64,000 nucleotides of DNA from Torreya grandis (GCA_037957365.1 JARHVA010002374.1:1052501-1116500), one strand, 5' to 3'; numbered from the stretch's first letter, positions 12,151-24,560 are shown. Notes: generated from the sequence alone by a model not told the origin. A program made the numbers and translations.

Positions 12151-12599
12151 CCTACGTAACATAGTTGACCCACTCAATTGTGTCTTTTCTTAGACATTAT
12201 GTTAGTTTTTTATTCTAAACTAATTCAACCTAATTGACTCCATACCACTTGGTTGATTCAATTATATTTTCTAAAATCCTACATAGTCGATCCATTTCTA
12301 TATCTAGTTAACTTTACTCCTATTTTTCACCTTTTCTCTTCAGTCTTATATCCTCATTCCAAACATCATGAAATCCCTTATTAGAATATTTTTTGACAAC
12401 CTTAATCTATTGAAATTATATATGAGGTATTATTTCCTTCCTAATTTTGTTACCTAAGAAGATGTTCACTCTTGGTGCACCTTCTCTCACCCTTCATCTT
12501 TGGACTATAATATGGTTCAAATTAACCCAATTGATGACACCAATAGATCAGATCCATTTCACACTTCTCAAGACAATTTTATCTCCAAATCACCTTATT

Positions 12600-13205
12600 A
12601 CACTATAGGGTAAATTAACACAAGATTAACTAATAATCCTTTAATAAATATTTTAAACACCAATAACCCTCCAGCTAATAATCCTCCACCCAACAACCCA
12701 TCCCCTAATACCAATCTAGAGAATGCTCCTCCTACCAACCCTAATGATCCACCTTTAAACACTAATAATCCCAATCCACCAATTGACCCCACTCAAGTTC
12801 TTGCACAAATAGTTCAACAAATGAATATTATGAAAAAATCTAACACTTCTCAAATGATGCAAATGCAACATAATTTATTAAACATAGCTAATAAACCTCC
12901 TATTCTCTTACCTCAAACTAACCAAAATTTTATCCCTCTACCTCTTAGATATGCCTTGTGAAACATCATTACCCAACCCCATATACATAATAAGATGCTT
13001 TAAAATATTCAAAATGAACATTTATCTCCCTTCATTATTTCTATTGGTATTGAAAATAACTCTCCAACTATTAAAAATGATGGGACTAAAAAACCCTGTA
13101 TCTTTTCTTAAAGCATTCGATAATCTCTACAAAGAGTGGATTTAAACAAATACCTTTGATACCACCAAAATTATAGTCAAAAAATTTGAAGGATGTGTAT
13201 TATAA
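12600..13205 (+). pseudogene. gag of element A, N-terminal part, cut by element D
   Basis: The first part is Asn/Pro-rich (NNPSPNTNLENAPPTNPNDP), then Gln/Met-rich (QVLAQIVQQMNIMKKS, then QMMQMQ). This is the low-complexity N-terminus usual for Tat-type gag. From about 13,090 the capsid reads FLKAFDNLYKEWI, a stop, then TNTFDTTKIIVKKFEG, which is a helical gag segment ending near a Trp. At 13,206 the LTR of element D begins and the frame is lost. The other half resumes at 36,217. Several stops and at least one frameshift make it a pseudogene. No zinc knuckle is seen on either side. Confidence 0.6.
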
Positions 13206-14415
13206 TGGTATAATATATATATATGGATTACAAATATGGTTAGATCAATAATTAGTCATGAAAACCAATAAAACTGCACAAAGAACTAACAATCTAGGCC
13301 AATCTATTCAATAGGGTTTACAAATGACAATTACAAGCAAATGAAAGAAAACAAACACAAATTACCTTCTCATGAGCATCCCATCACATAAATATGACTC
13401 AAAACATGATTTTCCCCTTGATTTTGTGCTCAAGTCATCAACAATGGTGTAAGGCCAAGATCCTCCACCATCTCAAGAATACCAACTAAACTAGGCTCAT
13501 GATATGAAAATTAATGGTTATGACTATCAATGAAGCTATCCTATTGTAAATAAAGCATTATTAAACTACACTCAAATGGATTGTCAAGATAATCCTACAT
13601 TATAAGTTTACACAAATGAAGCTTAATCAAAGTGGTTTTGGCCCTTCTATTTATAGATTTTCCAAATTGATTAGGATCAACCATGACTATCCATCTTGAG
13701 ATCAAGATGTGTGGCCATGAATTAATCCAATTATGTAAATAATATCCATAAATATCCTCAAATATTTTGGAGGAAGGGGCATTAAAGAGGCATGGGAAGC
13801 CATAATCTTGATATTTGTTACATTTATGGCTTATAGATGCCACCCCACAAATGAGCTCAATTGATGATGTAATTAATAATAATTCCAATTTATAATAAAT
13901 AAATATTCAATAACTTCCATGTAATTCTTACTTAAGCTCATAATTTGGTTTAATTTTCCTAAGTAAGATTAATCAATTTTTATGCAATTCTTTAGAAATT
14001 AGTGCACTTCATTAATCAAACTGGTCAAAATGTCATATTATTGGTTTGTAATTTTATTGGAGAGGAATTAGAAGGTGATGTTAGTTACATATAGACCAAT
14101 ATCCCAATTAGGACATTATTGACATAAAATAACTCATGCACATATTGTGTGCTTCTGAATTAGAAGAAAAGAGTGATCTAAAGCACTAAAATGCATTTTC
14201 ATCATTTTGACTCAAAATGAATTAAGAAAAGTTAATAATCACATAAAATTCATTGCCCCATTATAGGGATACATTAGCCTACATCATCACTTGTATATGA
14301 AAAGCTTAAACCATTTAGCGCATTTAAGTGATTTTGGCCTAATTTGTTTATTTTCATAACTTTTGAGTAAGATTGACAATTTTAACACAATGGTGTTAGG
14401 AATTGGATGTCTAGA
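13206..14415 (-). repeat. 3' LTR of element D
   Basis: The first 550 bases align with 28,015-28,566 and the last 130 with about 36,098-36,216, including ACTTGTATATG and GGTGTTAGGAATTGGATGTC. The minus-strand start reads TCTAGACATCC here against TGTAGACATCC in the partner, so the TG terminus is mutated. The left end carries a short (TA)n run. A minus-strand frame of 97 codons lies within, but LTRs of this type are not known to code. Confidence 0.8.
13648..13655 (-). promoter_or_regulatory. TATA box in the 3' LTR of element D
   Basis: The minus strand reads GGAAAATCTATAAATAGAAG. The same block is kept in the partner LTR at 28,455-28,462 although flanking bases have diverged. It is a normal plant TATA box in the right strand for LTR-driven transcription. 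Confidence 0.55.
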
Positions 14416-16835
14416 TTTTACTCTTATTTGAGAAGGAATAATGAGACACTTAGGTGAAGAAAAATATTTTAAAATAAAAGATTTTTCAAGAAGAAATTAG
14501 AAGTAAGTGACCCATGATGCCCTCTCGAGAGGACATACTAATATGATAGAGAAGGATGGACTCTTAAAAAGAGAAGGAAAGTAATATTAACCAATGAAAT
14601 AGATTAAATATTGATGAGATAATGCTTGCACACATTGATTCCATCAATGATCAAAATATAATTAGAATAAAATGGCCCCAAGGATGGGGGAATGGGAAGG
14701 ATACAATCCAAAAATATAAGTGACACACTTTGAACACACCCAAAGCTAGGGTGCAAGTTGTGTGTTTATAGAATGATCAATATCAAGACAATTTGCAGAC
14801 TAAAATATTTTCAAAATGAGGGGAAAAGTTCACATATCTTGTAATTAGAATAAAAGGATAATTTTGTCTCCAAATATAGAAGAAATAATAATGTGCTTTA
14901 GTAGAGTGAATTTGATTAGTTGATAAAGTAATTTACCCCAGTAGGGATGATTTTGATCACTGATAAATAATGTTTTGCCCCTATAGGCTGATTTAGATTT
15001 ATGACTAGTTCAAATGCTGTGCCCATGTAGGGTAAATTAGCAAGCTATAGTTTGAGTATATAACCTATTATATATATTAAAGATGAGCGAGTGCAAACAT
15101 AGATGTGATGGTCTAATGACTATATGAGCCATAAAAAACAAGCAAATAAGGATGCACAAAGTGATGAAATAAACGAAAAGAAGAATGAAGATGGATGAGA
15201 TGACCCAAGATACTTCATGTATCTAAGTGTTACCCAAATAGTCCAAATTGACCTCAATCTAATGGAGTTTACCCCAAAGTGGGAGAGAATGGAATGAGGA
15301 ATGAAGAAAACTGACTAGTGTTTGATTACACTGATGATGTATGCCAAGAAATGCACGTCTTACATAGAGTCAGGTGTAAATAAGCTATTGGTACATAGTT
15401 TCATTGGTGTTCTTGATATTTGTTCATCAAAGCTGCATCGACATTGAGACTTAGAACCAAAACATAAAGTGTTTGATATATCAAACTGAAGATAGTCATC
15501 ATAAGTATAAATAACTTATAATGACACCATATTTAAATTGCACTAATTTAGTTCAAATGTGAATACTTATAACTAAGGATAATGGTAAAAATGACCAAGA
15601 CCAGAGTTATAGCTATTTACATTTAAATAAATATAAGAAAAAGAAGACATAAATTAGCCTAACTTAAAATCAGGATATGGCTAATCAAAACTTAAGGAAG
15701 AATAATAATGTTTAAAAATGAAGTAAAAACAAATTAATAAACAAATAACACCAAGATAGGAATAATCCAGGTCCATGTGATTATCAAGATGTACTTGGAA
15801 AAACAAAAGAAAATAACAAGAACAAATAGGAACTCAAAAGACCAGGAAGGAACAAGAAGAAATATCCAAAGTAAAGAAAGAAATAAAAGGAAAGACTAGA
15901 AAGCACAACAAAATGCCAATAAAAATAAAATAAACACACACAAATAAAAATGATGTTAGTGCAGTTTAAAAATAACTATTCAAGTACGTGTAGTAGAGGT
16001 GTTACTTTTTATAATAATGTAACAAGAACAAGGACACAAAGTTTCCCCCAAGTGATAGGGAAACAACATAGAAAAAGGGGAAAAAGAAGAAAATTAAAGG
16101 GTGGTCAAGCTGACTCCAGATGTAAAAGACAAGTGGATGTTGCCTACATAGTTTCATGGCCATGTGGCCCAACATGAAATTTAGGCCAAATGTAGTTCTC
16201 CCAGGAAGTGGCATAGAAGAAAAGGTGATGACCAAAAAACTACATTAATATTGTAGAAGAAAATGGAATGGCCTTGCCAAACAACAAGCCAGTGGGATGA
16301 ATGAGAATGGTCTTGTAAAATGGCAAGTAGGTAGGATAATTAATTTCAAAATGGCAAGAGCATGGAGATTAAAATGTAAAAAAGCATGAGATAATGTTTT
16401 TGTTCTTTTTTGGATCATTTTCTAATGTTTTTGGTCTTTTTGGGATAAAATATGTACAAGGGGAATCAACTAATCAAGGAGATCTTCATCTAAGAGTATA
16501 AGTTACAATAATATCTAATCCAGCTACAATAACACATGTTTACAAATTGGTGAGAGTGAGGATCTTGTTAAGGTAACAATGTTTACCAAGCAACAACAAA
16601 ATAATAGAATAATATGTAGCACGAGAGATCTCTGAATAACCATGTAGCAAGCAAAAACCATATGTTATAGTATCTATGTTCACTTGTCTATAGAAGAAGC
16701 TAAAAAATACTATTCAAGTTGAATTGATTTGTATAACTACCATCTATTATGTCTATAGTGCCTATGAGTCATAATTAGGATCATAATTGGTCAAGGGACA
16801 AAAGTGTTTAGGTTAAAACAGCCTTGGCTAGGAAA
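14416..16835 (-). other. 3' untranslated region of element D
   Basis: About 2.4 kb separate the post-integrase repeats from the 3' LTR. No convincing frame was found. The 75 and 77 codon frames at 15,950-16,235 overlap on opposite strands and look accidental. The plus strand is purine-rich. Long 3' untranslated regions are usual in Tat-type elements. An antisense PMD-like frame, as in element E, was not seen here. Confidence 0.5.
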
Positions 16836-16837
16836 AG

Positions 16838-17140
16838 ATTGTGGTTCTCAAAGAGAATGGTCCAAAATGAATAGGGTCCAAAGGAGGATAGTCCAGGGTG
16901 AAACAAATTGAGGTTCTCAAAGAGAACAGTCTAGGGTAGTATAAAATCATGTTCAGAGTGCCAATGGTTCAAATATTTCATTGTCTAGAGTCATGAAAAT
17001 AATATGGTTCTCAAAAGAATAGTCTAGGGTAAGTCAAAATAAATATGGTTCATGAGAGGATGGTATAGGATAAAATGGTAGGATAAAATACTTTAGCACA
17101 ATTTTCCCCCAAGTAAGGGGTCTTGTAGAGAATGGTTTAA
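16838..17140 (-). repeat. post-integrase tandem repeat of element D
   Basis: The plus-strand word GGTTCTCAAAGAGAATGGTCC and its variants (cut here as GGTTCTCAAAG and AGAATGGTCC) occur near 16,843, 16,912, 17,005, 17,046 and 17,110. Read on the element's own strand this is GACCATTCTCTTTGAGAACC. It resembles the repeat right after the integrase of element E (GACCACTCCCTTAAAGGATG). Tandem repeats in the 3' untranslated region are a known trait of Tat-lineage elements. Confidence 0.6.
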
Positions 17141-17159
17141 AGTTGTCAAGCATAGAACC

Positions 17160-18120
17160 TCCTAAAATGCATAATGTTCATTGACTCTATAATTTCTTCA
17201 CCACTCGGAGTAGCCAGTCGATATGCCCTTGATACATAATTTGTCATGATAACATATGGTCCCAACTAATTAGGTTATAACTTACCTTTTTTCTTATGTT
17301 TAAAATTTATGTTCTTCTGGTTCTCTTTCAGGACCAAATCACCAATCTCAAACTCCTAAGGGAGAATGCACTTGTTTTAGCTTTGTCACAATCTATTATG
17401 ATATGCTCCAAAGACACTTGCAATGAAGGCACCTTGATCTCAATTAGGATAATATATTCTATACCATAAACAAGGGAGTATGTAGTGGCTCATATAGGGA
17501 TTTGATGATTGGTTCTATAAGCCCAAAGGGAAAGAAATATTTGCAAGTGCTAATTATGGCCAACATCATTGACAATCTTCTTTAATATGGCTACAATGGT
17601 CTTATTTGATGCCTCAGCTTGTCCATTGCCTTGCAGGTTATATGGTTTGGATTTGTTATGCTTGATTTTGAATTTTGCATAAAAGTCTTTAACATCTCTA
17701 TTTACAAAAGATCCATCATTATCGAATATAATACAAGTTGGGATGCCATATCAATAGATGATATAGTAATGAATAAATTTGGCTATCTGCTTCTTGGTGA
17801 CATAAGTGAGAGGGATTACCTCAATCCACTTATTAAAATACTTGGTATCAATTAAAATGTGTTTATGTCTATCTAAAGATGTTGGGTTTATTTTCCTAAT
17901 GAGATCATTACCCCAAGTAGAAAATGGCCATGGTGTTGTGATCGGTTGTAATGGTAAGGAAGGTGCATGTATCAAATTTCCATGTTGTTGATAAGGAACA
18001 CACTTACATAATTGTAAGCACCTATCTCCATTTTTTTCCAGTAATAGCCTATTTTGAGAAGCTTTTTAGCTAAGATTACACCATTGGTGTGGGTCCCACA
18101 CATTACTTCATAAACCTCCC
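17160..18120 (-). pseudogene. integrase of element D
   Basis: The zinc-binding N-terminus is partly readable at 18,110-17,985 (HTNGVILAKKLLKIGYYW). The catalytic core opens at about 17,935 with PWPFSTWGNDLIRKINP and continues with YFNKWIEVIPL; the first catalytic Asp is Asn or Asp in the 'WG.D' block. Pieces of the later core follow (GNGQAEASNKT near 17,630, carrying the catalytic Glu). The C-terminal block near 17,220 gives AYQLPTPSGEE-like residues. The protein inserted element cDNA into the chromosome. Stops and frameshifts break it repeatedly. It follows aRNH directly, the usual Tat order. Confidence 0.75.
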
Positions 18121-18419
18121 TAAGTGTTATCTTGGATTCTCCCTAAGATAAATAATGAAGTAGCATTTCATCATAGACTTTATGATAAATCAAGTTTCCA
18201 AGGAGGGTATAATGGGCTAGATGTGAAGGAATAGTTTTTGTCAATTATTGGATAAGTGAGGTGGGAAAACATGATCATGGAAATAATTATAATAGTCTTG
18301 ATACAAAGGCATTTTAGGTGGGTGATTGGGACCACCAATGACACATACCCTTTCTGAATCTAGAATAATATGTGCAAGTTGTAGAAGATTTTCAATAAAA
18401 AATTGATACTCTTTAGCAC

Positions 18420-18830
18420 CACCATCAATCTATATCATGGACCCAATTGTTTCCATTACATTGATAGATCTGTTGTTGGCCCTTGGTACTTTTTCAAACT
18501 GTAAAGCTTTAAAATGAACCTTGAGATTATCAATGATTTGCTTATAGGTAAAAATCTTGTCATTTCTAGTTTGACATTGATTAGTGGTTTGATTGATGAT
18601 CAATTGGGAATCATGATAGACCATTAAGTGTTGAATATCCCATTAAACTATAAGACGCAATCCTATAATAATTACCCCATACTTGTCCATATTGTTGGTA
18701 TAATGAAAATTAATGTGAAACACTTTAGGAATCAAATCCCTTTATGGTTTAATCAATAATATACTGGCTCCAAATACACAAGAAGTGAAGGAACCATCAA
18801 AATATAGCTTTTATTATTCAGGCTCATGTT
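18420..18830 (-). pseudogene. archaeal-type RNase H (aRNH) of element D
   Basis: The minus strand opens with KLYFDGSFTSCVFGASILLI, carrying the first catalytic Asp in FDGS. It continues with YTNNMDKYGVIIIGLRL (normally TNN.AEYEAL; the Glu is lost). Then comes YHDSQLIINQ, with the third acidic residue, and KVPRANNRSINVME, where the final Asp of 'N..aD' is replaced. This is the extra RNase H domain that marks the Tat lineage. It lies after the RT-linked RNase H and before integrase, the canonical place. In-frame stops and missing residues show that it is dead. Confidence 0.75.
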
Positions 18831-18949
18831 GCATTGCTTTCACTGTCATGATAGAATCATCTAGAAAGTCAGATTTGAGTGGTTGAGTGTCTATAATAGG
18901 GGCTTCTACAAGTTGATCAACAATAAACTACCCCTTGATAGATTTCTAA

Positions 18950-20330
18950 TTTTGATACTCAACATCAAAATCACTTAAAAGCATGACCCATTTAGTCATA
19001 CATCCTATGAGATATACTTTGGATACTAAAAATTTGAAAGGATCCACCTTAGCAATGATAATAAAATTGTTCAGCATATAATATCACAACTTTTGGGAAG
19101 AAAATACCATAGTTAAACATGCCCTCTCAATAGGTGTATATTTTTTTCATAATCAACCAGTGTGTGGTTTAAATAATAGACTTCTTTTTCTTTACCCTGA
19201 TCATCATGTTGGTCTAAAAGTGGCCCCAATGCATGTTCAGTTACTAATATGTAAATAAGCAATGGTTGTTCAAGTGTTGGTAGTATTAAAACTATAAATT
19301 TGGCCAAATATGTCCTTAGCTTCACAAATTCTAACTAAAATTCTTCATCCCATTAAAATGTGCCCCCTTTCTTCAAGATATGTGTAAATGGTGGCATTTA
19401 TCTACCAATTGAGAAATAAACTTGTGAATAGACTGAATCTTTCCTTATAGGCTTCAGAGTTGTTTAATATTTGAAGGTAGAGGCATTTCAATAATGGCCT
19501 TAACCTTAGCAAGGTCAACTTTGATCCCTCTTTTCAATATAATAAACCCTAGTAATTTATTTAAAGTGATGCCAAAGACATTCTTAGGATTCAGGTGGAC
19601 TTTATATTCATGAAGCCTCTCAAAGATTCTTCATAAAACATTAGGATGTCCAACACATGTTCTTGATTTAGCTAGGCTGTCATCAACATAGTCCTCAATA
19701 ATATCATGCATCATTTCATGGAAGATGACAATCATGGCATGCTAATATGTGGCTTCATTATTCTTCAAGCCAAATGGCATGACTTGGTAACAAAATGTTC
19801 CCAATGCAGTGGTGAACAGATTCTTGTGTTGATCTTCTTAAACTATCTTAATATGATTATATCCATAAAATCCATTCATGAGGGATAATATCTCATAACT
19901 AGTTATGGAATTGATAATCATGTCAGTGTTAGGTAGAGTAAAATCATCTTTAGGGCATGCTTTGTTGATATATCTAAAATTGGTACAAAGTCATATACCA
20001 TGTGGTTTCTTGTTAACTGAAACTATGTTTAATATCCATTCAAAATAGTCCATTATTCTAATGAAGCCTTCTCTTAATAACTTATGCAAATTGGATTTTA
20101 CTAAAAGGGCGATACATGGATTCATCTTCCTTAATTATTTTTACTAGTTTAGCATCTAGATGAATAACAAGTCGATGCACTACCAAGTGAGGGTCTAACC
20201 CTAGCATGTCTAAGTATGCCCATGTGAAAATATCAATCAAATCCATAAAAATGGATATAATTTGTTCACATTATGATTTATTAAGGGAAGATCTAAGATA
20301 AACAATTTTGGGATCATCATATGTTCCCAG
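18950..20330 (-). pseudogene. reverse transcriptase and RT-linked RNase H of element D
   Basis: The region starts near 20,240 with DIFTWAYLDMLGLDPHLVVH, the usual lead-in to Tat-type RT. The RT palm reads GTFCYQVMPFGLKNNEATY near 19,800, a stop where Gln is normal, and the YVDD active site at 19,679-19,690. The RNase H part begins near 19,280 with LLIYILVTEHALGPLL, in which the first catalytic Asp is missing, and ends near 18,960 with WVMLLSDFDVEYQ. The enzyme copied element RNA into DNA inside the gag particle. Stops and frameshifts are scattered through it. Confidence 0.8.
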
Positions 20331-21626
20331 GTTTACTTCAATAGTGTTCTCTACAAGAAGTGTAGATCCATCTTCAAGAATAGTAGGTAATGTGTGATCA
20401 TGATCATCTTCTTCTACTGTAATTTCTTGTTATTCATCCCAAAACTTTAGATAATGTGATGAATCTAAATCTTCCATCTCAGGTAATGGCCAAGTAGTAA
20501 AAATCTCAAAAAACTCAAGAGCGATATGCTCAAACATTTGTTGTTGTTCTAAGGAGATGCTTATACTGGCTATAGAGATAAGACTTAATGGACCTTGAGC
20601 ATCCTTTGGGGATGAGAAAACTTTCCCATCCAAAAGTTCTTGAAACAAGTTTTCACTCAAGGGTTTATCTTTTTATTTACTTTTTCCCTGATCAATGAGT
20701 GCCTCCAAAAGGTTTTCACCCAAAGATATCGATGTTTTATCTTTATTATGAACAAGAAAGTTTGCCTTCTCTCCCAAATAGATAGAAGGATCCAATGAAA
20801 AATCAAATCCTTGTTTATGATTGCCAATGGGAAATCCATCTCTTAGGCCCATGTATTTTGTATTTGATTCTTCATTCTAAAACTCATCAAGATGTATGAC
20901 CAAATTTTGTTGGTCCCAATCAATTAGTTCAGGATGACAAAGGCATAGGCAACAATTAGGTATTAAGGTCATAATGGTATTTTGATAAAATAAATATGAG
21001 TTAGCAAGCTCATCAAAAAGGTTATAATGGGATGCTAAGTCACTACTAGGAGTCTCATTGCTAATCAATTTGGAAGAATCACTATTAAAAGTCATGAGGC
21101 CACCCCCAGGTAGTATAAATCTAAGATCATGATTCAAACTAGGTACTCTAGTTGATAAAGGTTATAGGATTCCTTATGCTCATGGGCCAAGGCAGCTTCC
21201 TGTATAATCAAAATTATCCATGATCTAATTATGGATAGGATATTTTATATTCTAAAAAAATCATCAATGTTGTCAAAATATAACCAGTCTCCTTCAGTGA
21301 AAGCCTCTTGATCCTATTTTGGTGAAGTAGCAAGTACAAATACCATAGATGGTTTATGTTATTCTTAACTCTTTTACTAGATCAATTTGGGTCTATTAGG
21401 GATTTTGGAAGGTTTGGGTTTACCAAAAAATTTAGGATATTTTATCAACTTATAAATATGGAAGGCATCCTTAAGATAATACGCAGAAATGCCCACGTCT
21501 TCAATAACAACCTGTTTTGCAAGAGTTGGGGGAAATGATCAACCAAATTGGATGCAAGGTCACTAGGGTTGATATAATTGGATGGTGGTGGATGTGAAAC
21601 TATCTCGTTGTTATTCTTTGTAATAA
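20331..21626 (-). other. protease-RT linker of element D
   Basis: Minus-strand frames at 20,430-20,660 and 20,877-21,137 encode acidic, Leu/Ser-rich segments without recognised domains (for example LEFFEIFTTWPLPEMEDLD). Their place between protease and RT matches the variable acidic linker of Tat-type polyproteins. Not treated as a separate gene. Confidence 0.5.
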
Positions 21627-22474
21627 ATTTGGAACCAGGACAATAGTAATAATTGTGAAACTTAGCTTCTAGATGTTTGCAATATTATAAGGTTGTAGAT
21701 CAATGGGGATAGTAACCTCGATCCCATCATGGGGAAACTTAAGTCACTGATGTAAGGTGGATGAAATGGAATGTACTTCATAGATCCAAGGATGACCAAT
21801 AAGTATGTTATAAGTTAATTCAATATCCATAATTTTTAAAAATATGTGGTGGGAAATAAACCAATAATGATTGGTAAGTAAATGGTACCAGAAGATTCCC
21901 TCTCGATATTGCCATAATCATTTATGGTGATTATCTTTGGCTAAATGTCCTTCATAGTGTAGCCCAATATTTATACCAACTTGAGGGACACTATGTTCAA
22001 CCCTGAACCATTGTCTATAAGAACCCACATGAACTTATGATTTTCAATGAATTTGGAACCAAGACAATAGTTATAATTGTGAAACTTAGCTTCTAGATGT
22101 TTGCAATATTATAAGGTTGTAGATCGATGGGGATAGTAACCTCGATCCCATCATGGGGAAACTTAAGTCACTGATGTAAGGTGGATGAAATGGAACGTAC
22201 TTCATAGATCCAAGGATGACCAAGAAGTATGTTATAAGTCAATTCAATATCCATAATTTTTAAAAATATGTGGTGGGAAATAGACCAATAATGATTGGTA
22301 AGTAAATGGTACCAAAATATTTTCTCTCGATATTTCCATAATCCTTTATGGTGATTATCTTTGGCTAAATGTCCTTCATAGTGTAGCCTAATATTTATAC
22401 CAATTTGAGGGACACTATGTTCAACCCTGAACCATTGTCTATAAGAACCCACATGAACTTATGATTTTCAATGA
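21627..22474 (-). repeat. 424 bp tandem duplication containing the protease of element D
   Basis: The block 21,627-22,050 is repeated directly as 22,051-22,474 with no spacer. Matching anchors are GGAACC at 21,631 and 22,055, and TTTTCAATGA ending at 22,050 and 22,474. By eye I counted about 16 substitutions and no indel, so about 96% identity. This is far closer than the two LTRs of the same element, so the duplication arose after insertion. Confidence 0.9.
21740..22470 (-). pseudogene. protease of element D, present twice
   Basis: Each 424 bp copy encodes the same retropepsin fragment on the minus strand. It starts with VLIDNGSGLN, the aspartic protease active-site loop with its catalytic Asp, and ends with DIELTYNILLGHPW, the second conserved block (ILLG.PW). 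The upstream copy in reading order is 22,474-22,051. A frame break separates the two blocks in each copy. Retropepsins work as dimers of identical chains, so a doubled gene is not needed for function. The duplication is more likely a late accident in a dead element. Confidence 0.75.
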
Positions 22475-23939
22475 TGACCTCATTATACAATAGGTTTTTG
22501 TGGCTTGAACCTAGGGTGGATATGTCTTTTTTATCAAACATGAGTTGTCAAAATGAATACAAGTGTCTTACCAGGGTTTGGAATTATTTAGGGTTAATAT
22601 CTTTGGGAATAGTTTATTCTTGTAAAAGGATATTCAAAATAGTTTTATGGACTTCAGATGTATGTAAGAGATCCAAAATGGAAATTTTATAAGGGTTTTA
22701 CTCAATTGGTCTGATAGACTATAAGGATTTTCAACATTAGGATGAGATGATTTAGTCTTGGTTGGCACAATATTTGGCTTTGTATCCTAAGGTAAAATGT
22801 TCACATTGGGTTTAGTGGAAGAAAAGGGCAGAGGGCCCTGAAGGGTAACTCTCAAGCATCTAGTTATGATTACATAATCCAGAGGTGGAAAGGAGCCATT
22901 ATAATTAGAAGACAAAGACAAAGGGCCTTGGAGAGTGACTCATGGGCATCTAGTTTCATTAGAGAAATTTCAAGTCGATGAGGAGCCATTGTAATTAGAG
23001 GAAGGGTGGGTTCCAAAAATAATAACTTGTGTGAATGGAGGTGCAAGAAAATTATGATAAATCGATGTGGCATTACTAGAGAAAGAGGGTGTTGACCCTA
23101 TAATGATGGGTTCAGTACTGTGAGAAGTATGGGATGGTTCATGAGATTTAACTGTAATAGTGGCAATGTGAGTTGAAAAAATGAATCTCATGGTGTTTTT
23201 ATAGTCGTAAGGCATATTTTTATAACCTAGGTTGTTAGCATGGTTATTATGATCCTAATTATGATCATGTTGATTATGATTTTGACCCTGATGTTGGTTC
23301 TAATTATGTCTCTAACTCTATCATTAGTTCTAATTATTCCTTGGTGGTTGTTGATTAAGTCAAAGAAATAGATCTTGATAGATTCCCATATCTTGATTAG
23401 TGCCTTGTGGAGCAAGCTTGATATCCACTTCACCACTTTTAATTAGATCTTTAATAAGGTGTCATAATTGTATGCAATTATATACATTTTGACCAACAAT
23501 GTGATGGAAATTGTACCACTCATTTTCCTTGTACAAATATGGATTTGGTTGATCTTGAGGAAATGGCTTTGGTACTGACCATATAATTAGGTTAGCTACT
23601 ATGATATTTTGAAATGTTGTCTCAACAGGTTCTCCCAATTTTTTGAAGACTTTGAATTGATTATGAAATGTCCTTTATGGAGGTTGTCTTTGCAAATTGG
23701 TTAGTGGATTAAGGGGATTTAATTATACATTTAGAGTTGGTAGAGCCTAAACCATTTGTGTGTATCTTACTTTAGTTACTCCATTCTATACCATGTTCTT
23801 GTTCTTGTTAAAACCATTAGGTTTATCTTGGATGATGATTTGAATCAGTGATTGAGTTTAATTTCATGTTTGACCCTGCATGTAAATCTTGACAAGGCCC
23901 TTGGTAATAAGTGTCTTCTCAATCTGCACCCTTTTATCT
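22475..23939 (-). other. gag C-terminus and linker of element D
   Basis: Low-complexity minus-strand frames (22,870-23,215: Ser/Thr/Pro/His-rich; 23,227-23,436: Ile/Arg/Asn-rich) occupy the place of the gag tail. Residues resembling the Tat gag zinc motif were not confirmed. The many overlapping short frames come from frameshifts. Confidence 0.4.
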
Positions 23940-24560
23940 ATGATTTATTCAAATGTGTTCATGAAAGGAAGTCATAGATTTTGCACCACCTCAAGATGTA
24001 AATTTTGTACAAATATGTCTATCAATTATTTGTCTAGTAAATTATGTTAAACATGACCAGTTAATGCTCTCCACCTTTGTACATGTGTTGCAAATATTTC
24101 TACATCACGTTGTTGCATTTGCATAAATCAATAATGATCAATTCATGTTCAATGTTATATGAGATGTGGTTGATGAAATTTTCATATACTTTTTTCAAAT
24201 CTACAATCGATCCTTTGGGTAACTTAAGTATCCAATATAGAGCTTGTCTTGCTAAACTTTGCAAAAACAAACAAATCAAATAAATGTTACTATAAGCAAC
24301 TTCCTGGTATAACACAAAGAATGTCTGACTATGTTAATGAGGGTCACCCTTTCCTCTGTATTTGTTGAATTTAGGTGCCTCAAAATGAGATAAAAAGGGG
24401 ACTTGGAGAATAGACAAATCAAATGGATATGGACATATCTCATTGAATTTGTACTTCTTGATTTTGTTTCCCATATCCAATCATGACATGATCTCTTTCA
24501 TCGAGTTCCACTCCTAAATGTTTGGTGCATTCATGGGAAAAACATAATTTTATGGGGGTG
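23940..24560 (-). pseudogene. gag capsid core of element D
   Basis: The minus strand reads PFLSHFEAPKFNKYRGKGDP near 24,400, then FLQSLARQALYWILKLPKGS near 24,260, then IVDLKKVYENFINHISYNIE. These match, in order, the retrotransposon gag family of Tat elements: 'apkFdkYrGkgDP..Hl..F', 'f..SL...Al.WY..L', 'gsi.sf..l...F...f..N'. Gag packages the element RNA and forms the particle. A separate upstream frame at 25,443-25,240 (acidic, RRIFFDAQDNFLVFKD) may be its N-terminus. Stop codons interrupt it. Confidence 0.7.

Larger units (their letters stand above)
10780..12310 (+). repeat. array of GTTGACY/TCGATTGAC-like inverted words (element A)
   Basis: Short words such as TCGATCCACTCGAC, ACTCGATTGACTC, GAATCGACC, GTTGACCCACTCGA and GTTGACCCACTCAATTG are scattered in both orientations across this stretch, on both sides of the leader block at 11,430-11,620. 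They are not evenly spaced. This parallels the inverted-word arrays in elements D, E and F. Confidence 0.45.

Noticed and set aside
13196..13224. Target site duplication for element D
   Set aside because: The five bases on the left (TATAA) and right (TAATT) do not match well enough. The element is old, so the duplication may be eroded.
15950..16235. Overlapping 75 and 77-codon frames on opposite strands
   Set aside because: Both are short, overlap fully, lie in the 3' untranslated region of element D and show no motif.
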